Both the position numbers and the translations under genes were made by a program. Shown piece after piece: positions 1 to 9,638 of a stretch of DNA of 64,000 nt. The notes under the pieces are model-generated. The model had not been told where the DNA came from, did no database searches, and was given only the letters and a program-made list of their open reading frames with translations. Positions within the stretch are counted from its first letter, which is position 1; each line of letters begins with the position of its first letter. The stretch is from Sulfurihydrogenibium sp. YO3AOP1 (GTDB lineage Bacteria; Aquificota; Aquificia; Aquificales; Hydrogenothermaceae): contig NC_010730.1 in assembly GCF_000020325.1 (NCBI RefSeq), positions 124,001 to 188,000 of the forward strand, read 5' to 3'.

Positions 1-2230
1 AACTTATAGTTAAAGCAACTTCATAAGAATATATATTTAACAAATATTTGAACAAAAAGAAATGAGAAATTCCCATTATCAGACCATTATAAGCAACCTT
101 TATAAATTGCTCTTTTCCGGTGAATGCTTTTTCTGGTCTTTTGGGTTTTTCCTTCATTGGGTCGCCTTCATACTTTGTAAAAGGATAGGCTTTATCTTGA
201 ACGCCATCTGTTACTAAGTTGATCCAAAGTATTTGAGTAGCGTATAGTGGTAGCGGTAAACCCATTAATACTGCTAAGGAGTTATAAGTAAGTTCAAATA
301 GGTTTGTTGATAATAAGTATCTTATTACTTTTGAAATATTTTTTGTTATAAGCCTTCCGCTTTTTACTGCGTTAATGATAATGGAAAGATTGTTGTCAGT
401 TATAATCATTTTTGCTGCATCTTTGGCTGCCTGTGAACCGGAACCCATAGTGACTCCCAGGTCTGCAACTCTTAAAGCCGGAACATCATTAACTCCATCC
501 CCGGTAACCGCTACAATTTCTTTATTTGATTGTAAAACTTTTACTATACGATATTTATCCTCCGGTGTAGCTCTTGCTACTACTGTTATATTTTTTAAAT
601 GTTGATAAAGCTCTTCATCTGAGTATTTTTCAAGGTCTTTTCCTTCGATGGCTATATCTCCATCAGAAAATATACCTACCATTTTAGCTATCGCTTTGGC
701 AGTTAAAAGGTTATCTCCTGTAATCATAATTACTTTAATACCTGCATTTTTTGCCATCTCAACAGATTCTTTTACCCCTTCTTTTGGTGGGTCTAAAAAT
801 CCGACAAGACCTACTAAGTTTATTTTTACATCTTTTATGCTTTCTGGAACTTTATCAAGCTTAGCATATCCAAAAGCTAAAACCCTCAATCCCTCTTCAG
901 CTAATTTATCATGGTTTTTAAAAACTTCTTCAGGGCAAGTAGATTCACACATGGTAGATAGGCTTTCCAAAGCTCCTTTTATGTATAGTTCTATACCCAC
1001 ATCTGATTTAACCACGACAGCCATAAGTCTTAGCTTTGTATCAAAAGGATGCTCCCATATTTTTTCATACTTATTTTTTAAATTATTCCAATCTATCCCT
1101 TCCTTTTCTAACCAGTAAAGTAAAGAAATTTCTAATGGGTCTCCTTTTTCTTTTCCATCATAAATTTCAGCATCATTACATAACGCAGCAGCTAAATAAA
1201 GTTTTTCCTTATCATAAGGCACATAATCTTCTACTCTAAGCTTTCCAACTGTTATGGTTCCGGTTTTATCCGAACATATATACGTTGCACTACCAAGAGT
1301 TTCAACTGCTGGTAAATGTTTTACAAGAACTTTCTCTTTTGATAATCTGATAGCACCAACAACCAAGGCAATCGTTACAACTATTGGCAATCCTTCCGGA
1401 ACAGCAGAAACTAACTGTGCAATTGCAAAAAATACAAGACTTTTAGCTTCTCTGCCTTGCAAAATTCCAATAATTACAAGAAAAGTTAAAATTAAGATTA
1501 ATACGAATATCCATTTTTTTCCAAAATCTCCCAATGCTTTTGTTAATGGACTTTCTGGCGGCTTCTCTTGCATTCTTTTTGCAATCTTTCCCAGCTCTGT
1601 GTTTTCTCCTGTAGCAAAAACAACACCAATAGCTTTTCCCCTAACTATGGTTGTTCCTTTGAATAAGATATTTACTCTCTCATGAACAGGTGCATCTTGA
1701 TTAAGAATAACGCCGGCATTTTTTTCAACAGGAATTGATTCACCGGTTAAAATAGCTTCATCTACCATGAGACCAACCGATTCTATCAATCTAATATCTG
1801 CAGGTATAACATCTCCCTCAAAAAGTAAAACTATATCCCCCGGAACCAATTCTTTTATATTTATTTCAATCTCTTTACCATCTCTTAACACTCTTATAGT
1901 AGGTAAAGTTAGGCTTTTCAACGCTTTTACTGAAGCAAGGGCTTTTATTTCTTGATAAAAACCTATAAATCCATTTATAAGCAAAAGTCCATAAACGACT
2001 AAGCCATCTTTTAAGTCTCCTAAGAAAAAAGCCAATAAACCAGCTACCATAAGTATGATTATAAAAGGACTTGTAAACTGCCTAAGAAAGATCTTTAACT
2101 TACTTTCTTCTTTTTCTTCTATTTCGTTGGGTCCATATATCTTTAATCTTTCTTTTGCTTCTTCTTGTGATAAACCATTAATATCTGTTTTTAAAATTGA
2201 TAAAACTTGTTCAACTGAAAAATTATGCAT
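1..2230 (-). CDS. P-type cation-transporting ATPase, Ca2+-type (P2A-like), C-terminus beyond window
   Basis: The reading frame starts at the ATG complementary to 2228-2230 and stays open to base 1, giving about 743 residues without the last membrane helices. The phosphorylation site is D321 in SDKTGTIT and the hinge motif TGDGVND is near residue 578. The N-terminal cation-ATPase domain, the actuator TGES loop and the PEGLP motif of helix M4 are all present. PEGLP is typical of P2A Ca2+ pumps and related Na+/K+-type ATPases, and the family exports a cation across the inner membrane at the cost of ATP. The M6 region reads ILWINLVTDGVQDK, a variant of the usual LVTDGxPA, so the transported ion is uncertain. 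Family assignment is firm and substrate is not. Confidence 0.9.
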   Translation of the reverse strand, partial: MHNFSVEQVLSILKTDINGLSQEEAKERLKIYGPNEIEEKEESKLKIFLRQFTSPFIIILMVAGLLAFFLGDLKDGLVVYGLLLINGFIGFYQEIKALASVKALKSLTLPTIRVLRDGKEIEINIKELVPGDIVLLFEGDVIPADIRLIESVGLMVDEAILTGESIPVEKNAGVILNQDAPVHERVNILFKGTTIVRGKAIGVVFATGENTELGKIAKRMQEKPPESPLTKALGDFGKKWIFVLILILTFLVIIGILQGREAKSLVFFAIAQLVSAVPEGLPIVVTIALVVGAIRLSKEKVLVKHLPAVETLGSATYICSDKTGTITVGKLRVEDYVPYDKEKLYLAAALCNDAEIYDGKEKGDPLEISLLYWLEKEGIDWNNLKNKYEKIWEHPFDTKLRLMAVVVKSDVGIELYIKGALESLSTMCESTCPEEVFKNHDKLAEEGLRVLAFGYAKLDKVPESIKDVKINLVGLVGFLDPPKEGVKESVEMAKNAGIKVIMITGDNLLTAKAIAKMVGIFSDGDIAIEGKDLEKYSDEELYQHLKNITVVARATPEDKYRIVKVLQSNKEIVAVTGDGVNDVPALRVADLGVTMGSGSQAAKDAAKMIITDNNLSIIINAVKSGRLITKNISKVIRYLLSTNLFELTYNSLAVLMGLPLPLYATQILWINLVTDGVQDKAYPFTKYEGDPMKEKPKRPEKAFTGKEQFIKVAYNGLIMGISHFFLFKYLLNIYSYEVALTIS

Positions 2231-2407
2231 TTAGGCACTCGCTTTTTTGTTTTGTATTAATATGCATTTTAATTGTAAGAAAGTCAAGAATTTGTATGGC
2301 TTCGTTAGTTTGAAAATGTTTGGAAAATATTTAAAAAACCTGAAATAATGAATTTATTAACTGTGCCGATAGATGACATAGATGATTGTGTTTCAGTAAT
2401 CAGAAAT

Positions 2408-2434
2408 AAAAAAAATCCTTCGGATATCCGAAGG
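2408..2434 (-). terminator. Intrinsic terminator after ccsA
   Basis: Read on the minus strand, a perfect 9-bp inverted repeat (CCTTCGGAT/ATCCGAAGG, 2417-2434) is followed by eight T residues. It lies 27 bases beyond the ccsA stop and would end the trmD-to-ccsA operon. Confidence 0.85.
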
Positions 2435-2460
2435 AACATAGCTAAATTTATAATTTCTTC

Positions 2461-3582
2461 TTACTCTGTAGCATAACTATGTAAGCCAGGGAAGTATAAG
2501 TTTACTCCAAAATAACAGATTAAAAGCATTATAAAGCCTGCTACCACTATCCATGCAGAAGTCTCACCTTTCCATTTTCCGATAGTTCTTCCGTGTATGT
2601 ATGCTGCAAAGAATAACCAAACTATTAAAGCCCAAGTTTCCTTAGGGTCCCAGCTCCAATAACTACCCCAAGCCTCATTTGCCCATGCACCGCCAAGCAT
2701 TATAGATGCAGTCCATACAGGAAAAGAGATAGCAACTGCTTTAAAAGCAATCTCTGAAAGTAAATTTTCAGATGGAAGTTTATTGGCTATGGGTTTTAGG
2801 ACATATACAGCAAAATAAATTAAAGTTATAAGAGTGATGATAAAGATAATTCCAAAAATCATTGTTTTAATATCCTTAGCACCGGTTAAAGTAAGATATC
2901 CAAAAATCCCCGTTAAGATTAAGCTTAAAATAAATCCTACATAATGATACGTATTTACCGGTTTGTTTTTAACTTGAGCTTCTTTAAGTAGATAAGCAAA
3001 AGATGCACCAAATGCTACTGTAAAACCTGCATAACCTACAAACGATGCAAGGACATGAAGGTAGAGCCAATAGCTTCTTAAAGCAGGCACCAACGGATTT
3101 ATATCAGTATTAAACTTATGACCCCAGATAACCAAAAATGCAACGATCGGCATGAAAAATGTTCCAATAGTTCTTGTTTTGTATTCTCTCTCAATGTATA
3201 AATACAGTCCAACTGCAAGCCACGGGAAAAACATTAAAGATTCATAAAGGTTTGTCCAAGGTGGATGGAAAATACCCATATTATAAGATTCTAAACCTCT
3301 TATAAACAATCCTATTGTTTGTGTTAACCATCCGGCAAATGCAAGTAATGTACCAACCTTACCGATATTTTCATTTTTAAAGAAAAACTGAAAAATATAC
3401 ATCAATGCTGATAAACCATAAATAAAGCCGGCAATTTGAAACACAAGAACGTTACTAACCTTTCCTGACGATAAAGCTAAGAAAACAGATAATCCTAATA
3501 ATGCTAAAATGACACCAACAAATAAACCTGCTTCTAAATACGATGGTTTATTCTTATTTTCAAAAACAACTACATTATCCAT
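2461..3582 (-). CDS. ccsA: Cytochrome c biogenesis protein CcsA/CcsB-type (haem handling)
   Basis: This is a polytopic membrane protein of about 373 residues with seven to eight hydrophobic helices. Near the C-terminus it has the tryptophan-rich WGSYWSWDPKETW segment, which is the haem-handling WWD signature of the CcmC/CcmF/CcsA family. In System II cytochrome c maturation CcsA delivers haem across the membrane together with CcsB/ResB, which is not seen here. The ATG at 3582 is chosen because GGGAGGT lies directly upstream; the longer frame starting at 3597 would place that ribosome site inside the coding region. It is last in the minus-strand operon and ends at a strong terminator. The cbb3 oxidase cytochromes at 51-55 kb are plausible clients. 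Confidence 0.88.
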   Translation of the reverse strand: MDNVVVFENKNKPSYLEAGLFVGVILALLGLSVFLALSSGKVSNVLVFQIAGFIYGLSALMYIFQFFFKNENIGKVGTLLAFAGWLTQTIGLFIRGLESYNMGIFHPPWTNLYESLMFFPWLAVGLYLYIEREYKTRTIGTFFMPIVAFLVIWGHKFNTDINPLVPALRSYWLYLHVLASFVGYAGFTVAFGASFAYLLKEAQVKNKPVNTYHYVGFILSLILTGIFGYLTLTGAKDIKTMIFGIIFIITLITLIYFAVYVLKPIANKLPSENLLSEIAFKAVAISFPVWTASIMLGGAWANEAWGSYWSWDPKETWALIVWLFFAAYIHGRTIGKWKGETSAWIVVAGFIMLLICYFGVNLYFPGLHSYATE

Positions 3583-3601
3583 GTTTGTACCTCCCAAAAA
3601 A

Positions 3602-4234
3602 TCATAAAGTTATAATACCACCTTCTAAAGAATTTTCAAGATGGTAAGCCATATTTATGAATTTAACATTTGTGTTATTTTTATCAGATAAAATTAGCGA
3701 TAATCCGGTATTATTATGTCTAAATTTCCAAAGATGCTCCATGGAAAGATTCATAGATATGCAAAGTAAGCCCTGTATTGAACCACCATGCCCAACTACT
3801 AAGATATTGTCTTCATTGTGGTTTCTTACATCTTCAAAAAATAGCTTTAGCCTTTTTTCAAAAGATTCTATGCTTTCTTGCTTTGGCAAAGGATGTTTTA
3901 CAGGATTTGCTAACCAGTTATCAAAATGTTCTTTTGCGTTTTGATAAATCCAATCATAACTTAAGCCTTCCCATGTGCCAAAGTGCATCTCTCTAATTCT
4001 TGGGTCAACTTCATGATTTACTTCTAAAATTTCTGCTACAATCTGTGCTGTTTTGAAGGCTCTTTTTAAATCAGAAGATATTACTTTTTTTATTCCTTTA
4101 TCTTTCAAGAAATGACCAAGTTTTTTAGCTTGTAATATTCCATTTTCTGTTAAATCTGTGTCTATATGTCCTTGAACTATCTTTTTTGCGTTGTATTCAC
4201 TTTCACCATGTCTGCAAAGATATATATGCTTCAT
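3602..4234 (-). CDS. Histidine phosphatase superfamily protein (phosphoglycerate mutase-like)
   Basis: The protein has 210 residues. The phosphoacceptor motif CRHGES is at residues 7-12, the acid residue lies in REMHFGTWEG, and the second catalytic histidine is in VVGHGG. These are the hallmarks of the 2H phosphatase/phosphoglycerate mutase branch. In Aquificota one relative (Hydrogenobacter) is a metal-independent phosphoserine phosphatase, and other close relatives are alpha-ribazole phosphatase and cofactor-dependent PGM. Sequence alone does not separate these. It sits 2 bases after the acetyltransferase stop and 19 bases before ccsA, so it is co-transcribed with them. Confidence 0.85.
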   Translation of the reverse strand: MKHIYLCRHGESEYNAKKIVQGHIDTDLTENGILQAKKLGHFLKDKGIKKVISSDLKRAFKTAQIVAEILEVNHEVDPRIREMHFGTWEGLSYDWIYQNAKEHFDNWLANPVKHPLPKQESIESFEKRLKLFFEDVRNHNEDNILVVGHGGSIQGLLCISMNLSMEHLWKFRHNNTGLSLILSDKNNTNVKFINMAYHLENSLEGGIITL

Positions 4235-4236
4235 TT

Positions 4237-4692
4237 TTACTCCAAATTTATAGATACAGGAATTTCATGACAATCATTAAATTTTACACAATGAATGCAT
4301 TCAGTCCAGACTTTTTGCGGAAAGTTAGATTTATCTGTAATCTCAAATCCAATCTTTTTAAAAAAATCAGGAACGTAAGTTAAAGCAAAAACTCTTTTTA
4401 TACCAAGCTCTTTGGCTTCATTTAAACACTCTTGGACTATGCTTCTACCTATTCCAAGATGCTGATACTCTTCTTTTACAGCCAAAGATTTTATCTCCGC
4501 CAAATCTTCCCAGTATACATGCAATGACCCAACGCCAACAATCTTACCATCTACTTCACACACAAAAAAATCTCGTATATTTTCATATATACTGTTTAAA
4601 CTTCTTGGTAGTAAAACTTCTTTTAATGCAAAATGCTGTAAGATTTTGAAAATTTCGGTCGCATCTTTAACTTTCGCTTTCCTGATTTTCAA
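4237..4692 (-). CDS. GNAT acetyltransferase, short N-acetylglutamate synthase-like
   Basis: This 151-residue single-domain GNAT protein has an acetyl-CoA pyrophosphate loop in [12 protein letters not shown]. The N-terminal [18 protein letters not shown] stretch and the Cys-rich C-terminus ([13 protein letters not shown]) match the short ArgA-type N-acetylglutamate synthases, the first step of arginine synthesis. The arginine gene argH lies at 12-13 kb, not in this operon. The start overlaps the 3' end of lon by 26 bases, so translational coupling is likely. The GNAT fold is certain and the substrate is inferred from the motifs. Confidence 0.78.
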
Positions 4693-7069
4693 CTTCTTTT
4701 TTCTCCTCTCTTAATGCGATTTTGAAAACTTCATCAATATGGTCTACAAAAATTAAATTCATTGATTTTCTGACATATGGTGGAAGGTCAGACATGACTT
4801 CTTCTTTGTTGTCTTTCGGTAAAATTACTGTTTTTATTCCGGCTCTTTTTGCCGCCAGAATCTTCTCTTTTAGTCCACCAACAGGTAAAACTTTTCCTCT
4901 TAATGTGATTTCTCCTGTCATTGCAACATCCGACCTTACAGGTCTGTTTGTAAATACAGATGCAATGCCTGTTGTAATTGCTATACCTGCCGATGGTCCA
5001 TCTTTTGGAATAGCTCCCGCAGGCACGTGAATATGTAAATCGTATTTACCAAATTCTTCCGGGTCAATTCCAAGCTCTTTAGCTTTAGATTTTACATAAG
5101 AGAATGCAATTCTTGCAGATTCTTTCATCACATCACCAAGTGAACCTGTAAGAACTAAATTGCCTTTTCCGTCCATCTTTGTTACTTCTATTTTAAGAAT
5201 TTCTCCGCCAACTTCAGTCCAAGCTAATCCTGTGACAACGCCAACTTCATCTTTTTCTTCTTTCTCTGTTGAGTAAATTGGTGCTCCTAAGAATTTTTTA
5301 ATCAAGCTTGGAGTAATTTTATATTTCCTTTTCTTTCCAGTTTCTATTATTTTTTTAGCTATTTTTCTAATGATAGAACCTATTTGTCTTTCAAGGTTTC
5401 TAACGCCTGCCTCTCTTGTATAGCCTCTAATTAAGAATGTGATTGCTTTATCTGAAAATTCTACTGTTTTCTCATCTAAGCCGTTTTCTTTTAATTGCTT
5501 AGGAATTAGATATTTTTTAGCAATATGCAATTTTTCTTCTTCTGAATAACCTGAAAGTCTTATAACCTCCATTCTGTCTAATAAAGGTCTTGGAATGGTA
5601 TCTAATCTGTTTGCTGTGCAAATAAACATCACTTCTGACAAATCAAAAGGAACGCCAAGGTAATGGTCTATAAACTCTTTATTCTGCTCCGGGTCTAAGA
5701 CTTCCAAAAGTGCCGCCGTTGGGTCTCCTCTAAAATCTAAGCCGATTTTATCTACTTCGTCTAACATTATTACCGGGTTTTTTGTTCTGGCTTGTTTTAT
5801 TGCCTGAATGATTTTTCCGGGCATCGCTCCAACATACGTTCTTCTATGACCTCTTATTTCTGCTTCGTCTCTTACTCCACCAAGAGATATTCTAACAAAT
5901 TTTCTATTTAATGCTTTTGCAATAGACCTTCCAAGTGAAGTTTTACCCACACCCGGCGGTCCAACAAAGCATAATATAGGTCCTTTTATAGATTTATCCT
6001 TTGAGCTTTCTTTTTTAAGTTTTAATACAGCTAAATACTCTAAAATTCTTTCTTTTATTTTCTCTAAGTCATAATGGTCTTCATCAAGGATTTTCTTAGC
6101 AATTTTAAGGTCAAGTCTGTCTTTTGTTCTTTTATTCCATGGAAGTTCTACAAGCCAATCAAGATAAGTTCTAATAACACCTGCTTCTGCTGAATCTGGA
6201 TGCATTTTTTCAAGTCTTTTAAGCTGTTTTAAAGCTTCTTCCTTTATTTCGTCCGGCATTCCGGATTCTTCTATTTTCTTTTTGTAGTTTTCTATTTCTT
6301 CCTGCTTTTCATCTCTTTCGCCAAGCTCTTCTTGAATTGCTTTTATTTGCTGTCTTAAAAAGTATTCTCTTTGGTCTTTTTCAATGGCTTCTCTTGCAGA
6401 TATTCTGATTTTTTGCTGAAGCTCTAATATTCCTACTTCTTTTAAGAATTTATCATGAACAACTCTTAATCTTTCAACAGGGTCTAAGATTTCTAAAATC
6501 TGCTGGGCTTCTTCTGCTTTTATATCAAGTATAGATGCAACCAAATCGGCAAGTCTTCCCGGCTCTTCTACCGATTTTATTATCTCAACTAAATCTGGTA
6601 CTATCTGCTTGCCAAGCGAAATAGCCTTGTCCAATAAATCTTTTAGTGAATGTTTAAGCGCTTGAACTTCTAACGTTTCTTCTACTTCCGGGTCTTCTAT
6701 GATTTCAACTCCCACCTGATAGTAGTCATCTACTTTTTTTAATTCTTTTATTCTTCCTCTTGAAACACCTTGGACAAGGATTTTAATACGATTATCTTCA
6801 AGTTTCATCATTCTGATAATTGTGGCAACGACACCTATCTCATGAATGTCTTTTTTTGTCGGAATTTCTTTTTCTTTGTCTTTCTGAAGAGAGAGAAAGA
6901 TGTATCTTTGATTATTATCAAGTGCTTCTTCTACTGCCTTAATTGAAAATGGTCTTCCTATAAAAAGTGGAAATACCATATAAGGAAAAACTATAACATC
7001 TCTTGTGGGAATAAGTGGGTATGTTGATGGTAGTTCAAGTAAATCTAATTTATCTTCAAATGGACCCAT
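4667..7069 (-). CDS. lon: ATP-dependent Lon protease
   Basis: The 800-residue protein has the full Lon architecture: N-terminal substrate domain (about 15-205), coiled coil (about 205-300), AAA+ module with Walker A GPPGVGKT at 370-377, Walker B IMLDEVDK, and the S16 protease domain. The catalytic dyad is S693 in PKDGPSAG and K736 in GGLKEK. It degrades misfolded and regulatory proteins in the cytosol. GGAGG stands just upstream of the ATG. It follows hsp20 by 19 bases, grouping a holdase chaperone with a protease in one quality-control operon, and overlaps the acetyltransferase downstream. Confidence 0.97.
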
Positions 7070-7088
7070 TCAAACCTCCTGCAGTTTT

Positions 7089-7424
7089 TTAAAAAATTGA
7101 AATTTTGCAAATAGCATCTATTATAAACTGATTTTTTGCTTTTGGTATATAGATAACCAAGCAGCCGTTTTCATAAACTGCCTTGCCTTTTGAGATATCT
7201 ATATATTGCGGAAATCTGATACTTCTTTTGACAATTCCTGTGAAACGTTCCATTAAAACATACTTTCCCGGCAGGTTTATACTTTTAAGAGCTCTGATTT
7301 TTAAAGTTTTTTCATCACCTGTTATTTCTATATCTTCTCTTTTACATCCGGGCAAATCTATTATTACTATATACTTTTCCTCGTCTTCAAGAATATCTAT
7401 TGGTGGTTTTTCAAAACTAAGCAA
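7089..7424 (-). CDS. Small heat shock protein, Hsp20/alpha-crystallin family
   Basis: The 111 residues are almost wholly an alpha-crystallin domain, with the opening PPIDILEDEEKYIVIIDLPG pattern, the FTGIVKRSIRFP strand and a final GCLVIYIPK strand. Long N- and C-terminal arms are missing and no IxI anchor is obvious, so it is at the short end of the family. Such proteins bind unfolding proteins without ATP. The gene overlaps the 3' end of trmD by 8 bases and precedes lon. Confidence 0.85.
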   Translation of the reverse strand: MLSFEKPPIDILEDEEKYIVIIDLPGCKREDIEITGDEKTLKIRALKSINLPGKYVLMERFTGIVKRSIRFPQYIDISKGKAVYENGCLVIYIPKAKNQFIIDAICKISIF

Positions 7425-8181
7425 TTTTTCCCTCTTTAATCAAATCTTCAAATTCTTTACCTTCTATAATATACTTTAATAACTGTTTATCTTCAACAGA
7501 TAATTTTGCTTTTTCTAATAAATCTGGTCTATTTTTGTAAGTTCTTTTTAGTTTTTGAAACCTCCTCCATTTTTCTATCAATTTATGATTACCGGATAGT
7601 AAAACTTCCGGGACTTTCATACCTCTAAATTCAGCCGGTCTTGTGTAGTTAGGGTATCCAAGCAGTCCATCACTGAAAGAATCTACTTCCTTACTTTCGT
7701 CATCAGATAAAACACCCGGAAGCAATCTAATAACACTATCCATAATAACCAATGTAGCCGGCTCTCCACCCGATAAAATATAATCACCGATAGATATTTC
7801 CTCATCTACTAACGTTTTAACTCTTTCATCAACCCCCTCATACCTTCCACAAATTATTACAAGCTCTTCTTTTTCTGCCAATTTTCTTGCCATCTCTTGA
7901 TTAAAAGTTTTTCCCCATGGCTCGGTTATTATAGTATAAGGATTTTTGGATATATTTTTTATATAGTCAAATGCTTTAAATATAGGTTCTGGCTTTAAAA
8001 GCATACCGGGACCACCACCATAAACAACGTCATCAACTGTTTTGTGCTTATCTGATGTAAAATCTCTAAGATTTATAGTGTTTATCTCAACAAGTCCGCT
8101 TTTTATAGCTTTATTTACAACTCCATAATTTTTAAAACATTCAAAATAATCTGGAAATATAGTAATTATGTATATTTTCAT
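7417..8181 (-). CDS. trmD: tRNA (guanine-N1-)-methyltransferase
   Basis: At 254 residues this is the normal size for TrmD, which methylates G37 of tRNAs using S-adenosylmethionine and so prevents frameshifting. The SPOUT knot signatures are present: DDVVYGGGPGMLLKPEP, ICGRYEGVDERV and SIGDYILSGGE. The ATG at 8181 is chosen because it opens the conserved MKIYIITIFPDYF and has GGAG upstream; the frame extends to 8226 without a better start. It is first in the operon running to ccsA. The usual neighbours rpsP, rimM and rplS are absent. Confidence 0.96.
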   Translation of the reverse strand: MKIYIITIFPDYFECFKNYGVVNKAIKSGLVEINTINLRDFTSDKHKTVDDVVYGGGPGMLLKPEPIFKAFDYIKNISKNPYTIITEPWGKTFNQEMARKLAEKEELVIICGRYEGVDERVKTLVDEEISIGDYILSGGEPATLVIMDSVIRLLPGVLSDDESKEVDSFSDGLLGYPNYTRPAEFRGMKVPEVLLSGNHKLIEKWRRFQKLKRTYKNRPDLLEKAKLSVEDKQLLKYIIEGKEFEDLIKEGKIA

Positions 8182-8227
8182 GCTGTCTCCAAAGTTTTTT
8201 AATAATTTTACATCAACAGGACTCAAG

Positions 8228-8290
8228 AGTTAAAAAAAGTAAGATCCTTTGGACTAAAACTCTTGGATTATAAAGTAATGCATAAAAAAA
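8228..8290 (+). repeat. Degenerate copy of the dispersed intergenic repeat
   Basis: The stretch around GATCCTTTGGACTAAAACTC resembles the core GATCCTTCGGACTAAAGTCC found at six or more other intergenic places in the window. It lies between trmD and rnpB. Confidence 0.5.
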
Positions 8291-8341
8291 GAAAATATTA
8301 ATATCTCCTCACTTACTCACTTCTCACTCTCTCACTTTTAA

Positions 8342-8691
8342 ATCCCACAGCCTTGGAGTAAGCCGGATTCTGTTTTAGTGGTCATTTATCTAAGCTCCCA
8401 ACCCGAAGGCATCAGCCGGGCAAGCCTAATAGCGCCTTCCTACTTGGGATTGCTCCGGGAGAGGGTTGCCAACCTGCAATGTCGCCACTGCAGGTAGTGG
8501 GCTCTTACCCCACTTTTTCACCCTTGCCTCCATGACCACACCTAAAAAGGTGTGCGGATTGGCGGTTTGTTTTCTGTGGCCCTATCTGTAAGGTTACCCC
8601 TACCTGCCTTTCGGCAGCTCCCTGCCCTTTGGAGTCCGGACTTTCCTCAGTAGCTTAAAAGCTACCGCGAACCACCTCAAGGCTGTGGGAT
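8342..8691 (-). ncRNA. rnpB: RNase P RNA, bacterial type A
   Basis: Read on the minus strand the region contains the universal RNase P RNA blocks in order: GAGGAAAGTCCGGACTCC, ACAGAAA, GGGTAAGAGCCCAC, and a 3' ACAGAATCCGGCTTA. The ends pair as P1 (ATCCCACAGCC with GGCTGTGGGAT). The length of about 350 nt fits type A. It is the catalytic subunit that removes tRNA 5' leaders. The gene lies upstream of trmD on the same strand, with a degenerate repeat copy between them. Confidence 0.96.
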
Positions 8692-8748
8692 AAATAATAT
8701 ATTTCACATACTAAAATTTGACAAGGTAAAATTTCATGTATAAATTTA

Positions 8749-8757
8749 TGCTATAAT
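8749..8757 (+). promoter_or_regulatory. Extended -10 promoter of the encapsulin gene
   Basis: TGCTATAAT, a perfect TGn-extended -10, stands 23 bases before the encapsulin ATG. No good -35 is found 17 bases upstream; a TTGACA at 8718 is 28 bases away and too far. GGAGG at 8770-8774 is the ribosome site. Confidence 0.65.
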
Positions 8758-8780
8758 TACATTCATATTGGAGGAAAGCT

Positions 8781-9617
8781 ATGGAATTTTTAAAAAGAAA
8801 TGAAGCTCCTTTATCAGAAAGCGATTGGGAAAAGATTGATAAAGTAGTAGTTGAAACAGCAAAAAGAGTTTTAGTAGGAAGAAGATTTATAGAAATCTCA
8901 GGACCATATGATCCGTCTGTTCAATTTGTTCCATATGATTATATAGAAGATGGAAATTCCGGAGCTTGTGGTCTTTTTGGTGAAGTAGATTGTGGTGTTG
9001 TAAAAGTTAAAGAAAGAAAAATACTTCCTCTGCCAATTATTTACAAAGATTTTAAAATTCATTGGAGAGATGTAGAATCATCTAAAAAGTTTAATATTCC
9101 AATTGATTTTAGCGTTGCTGCTGCAGCTGCATCTCAGGTAGCTATTGCAGAAGATAGATTAATCTTCCATGGAGATATTGAAACAGGTTTTCCGGGATTA
9201 TTAAACGTTGAAGGTAAAAATTCGATATCAATCTCTGACTGGAATCAAACAGGAGAAGCTTTTAAAGATATACTAAATGCTATCGTTAAATTAAATGAAA
9301 ATGGATTTTATAATAACTTTGCTTTGGTTCTAAATCCTCAAGATTATGCAATGCTAAATAGATTGTATGGAAATAGCGGTATTCTTGAAATAGACCAGAT
9401 CAAAAAACTATTTGATGTTGGAGTATTTACAACGCCGGTTATACCACAATTTACGGCCGTTGTTGTATCAACCGGAATTGAAAATTTAGACCTATTTATA
9501 TCTCAGGACATGATAACATCATATTTAAACTATGATAATATGGATCATTATTTCCGTGTTTTTGAAATTTTAGCACTTAGAATTAAAAGACCGCAGTGTA
9601 TATGTACGATCGAATAA
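8781..9617 (+). CDS. Encapsulin nanocompartment shell protein
   Basis: The 278-residue protein opens with MEFLKRNEAPLSESDWEKID, very close to the conserved MxFLxRxxAPL start of family 1 encapsulins (formerly linocin M18/CFP29). The HK97-type core follows, including VCVGRR-like VLVGRRFIEISGP, and the segment VAAAAASQVAIAEDRLIFHG is the spine-helix/E-loop region. Such proteins self-assemble into icosahedral shells that hold a cargo enzyme, usually a ferritin-like protein, DyP peroxidase or hemerythrin. No cargo gene or cargo-loading tail is seen next to it: rnpB is upstream and an exported OmpH-like chaperone downstream. The C-terminus, RPQCICTIE, has two cysteines. Confidence 0.92.
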   Translation: MEFLKRNEAPLSESDWEKIDKVVVETAKRVLVGRRFIEISGPYDPSVQFVPYDYIEDGNSGACGLFGEVDCGVVKVKERKILPLPIIYKDFKIHWRDVESSKKFNIPIDFSVAAAAASQVAIAEDRLIFHGDIETGFPGLLNVEGKNSISISDWNQTGEAFKDILNAIVKLNENGFYNNFALVLNPQDYAMLNRLYGNSGILEIDQIKKLFDVGVFTTPVIPQFTAVVVSTGIENLDLFISQDMITSYLNYDNMDHYFRVFEILALRIKRPQCICTIE

Positions 9618-9638
9618 TTTTTAATATAGGAGGAATTT

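Noticed and set aside
2348-2470. Small open frame of about 40 codons between the Ca-type ATPase and ccsA
   Set aside because: It has no ribosome site, runs through the terminator hairpin and into the 3' end of ccsA, and its sequence resembles no known family.
4722-5030. Open frame antisense to lon (and similar ones antisense to murA, lpxB, aspS and pycB)
   Set aside because: The sense genes are certain members of known families. The antisense frames lack ribosome sites and recognisable domains.
8718-8723. TTGACA as -35 of the encapsulin promoter
   Set aside because: It is 28 bases from the TATAAT, far beyond the usual 16-18. The extended -10 can work without it.
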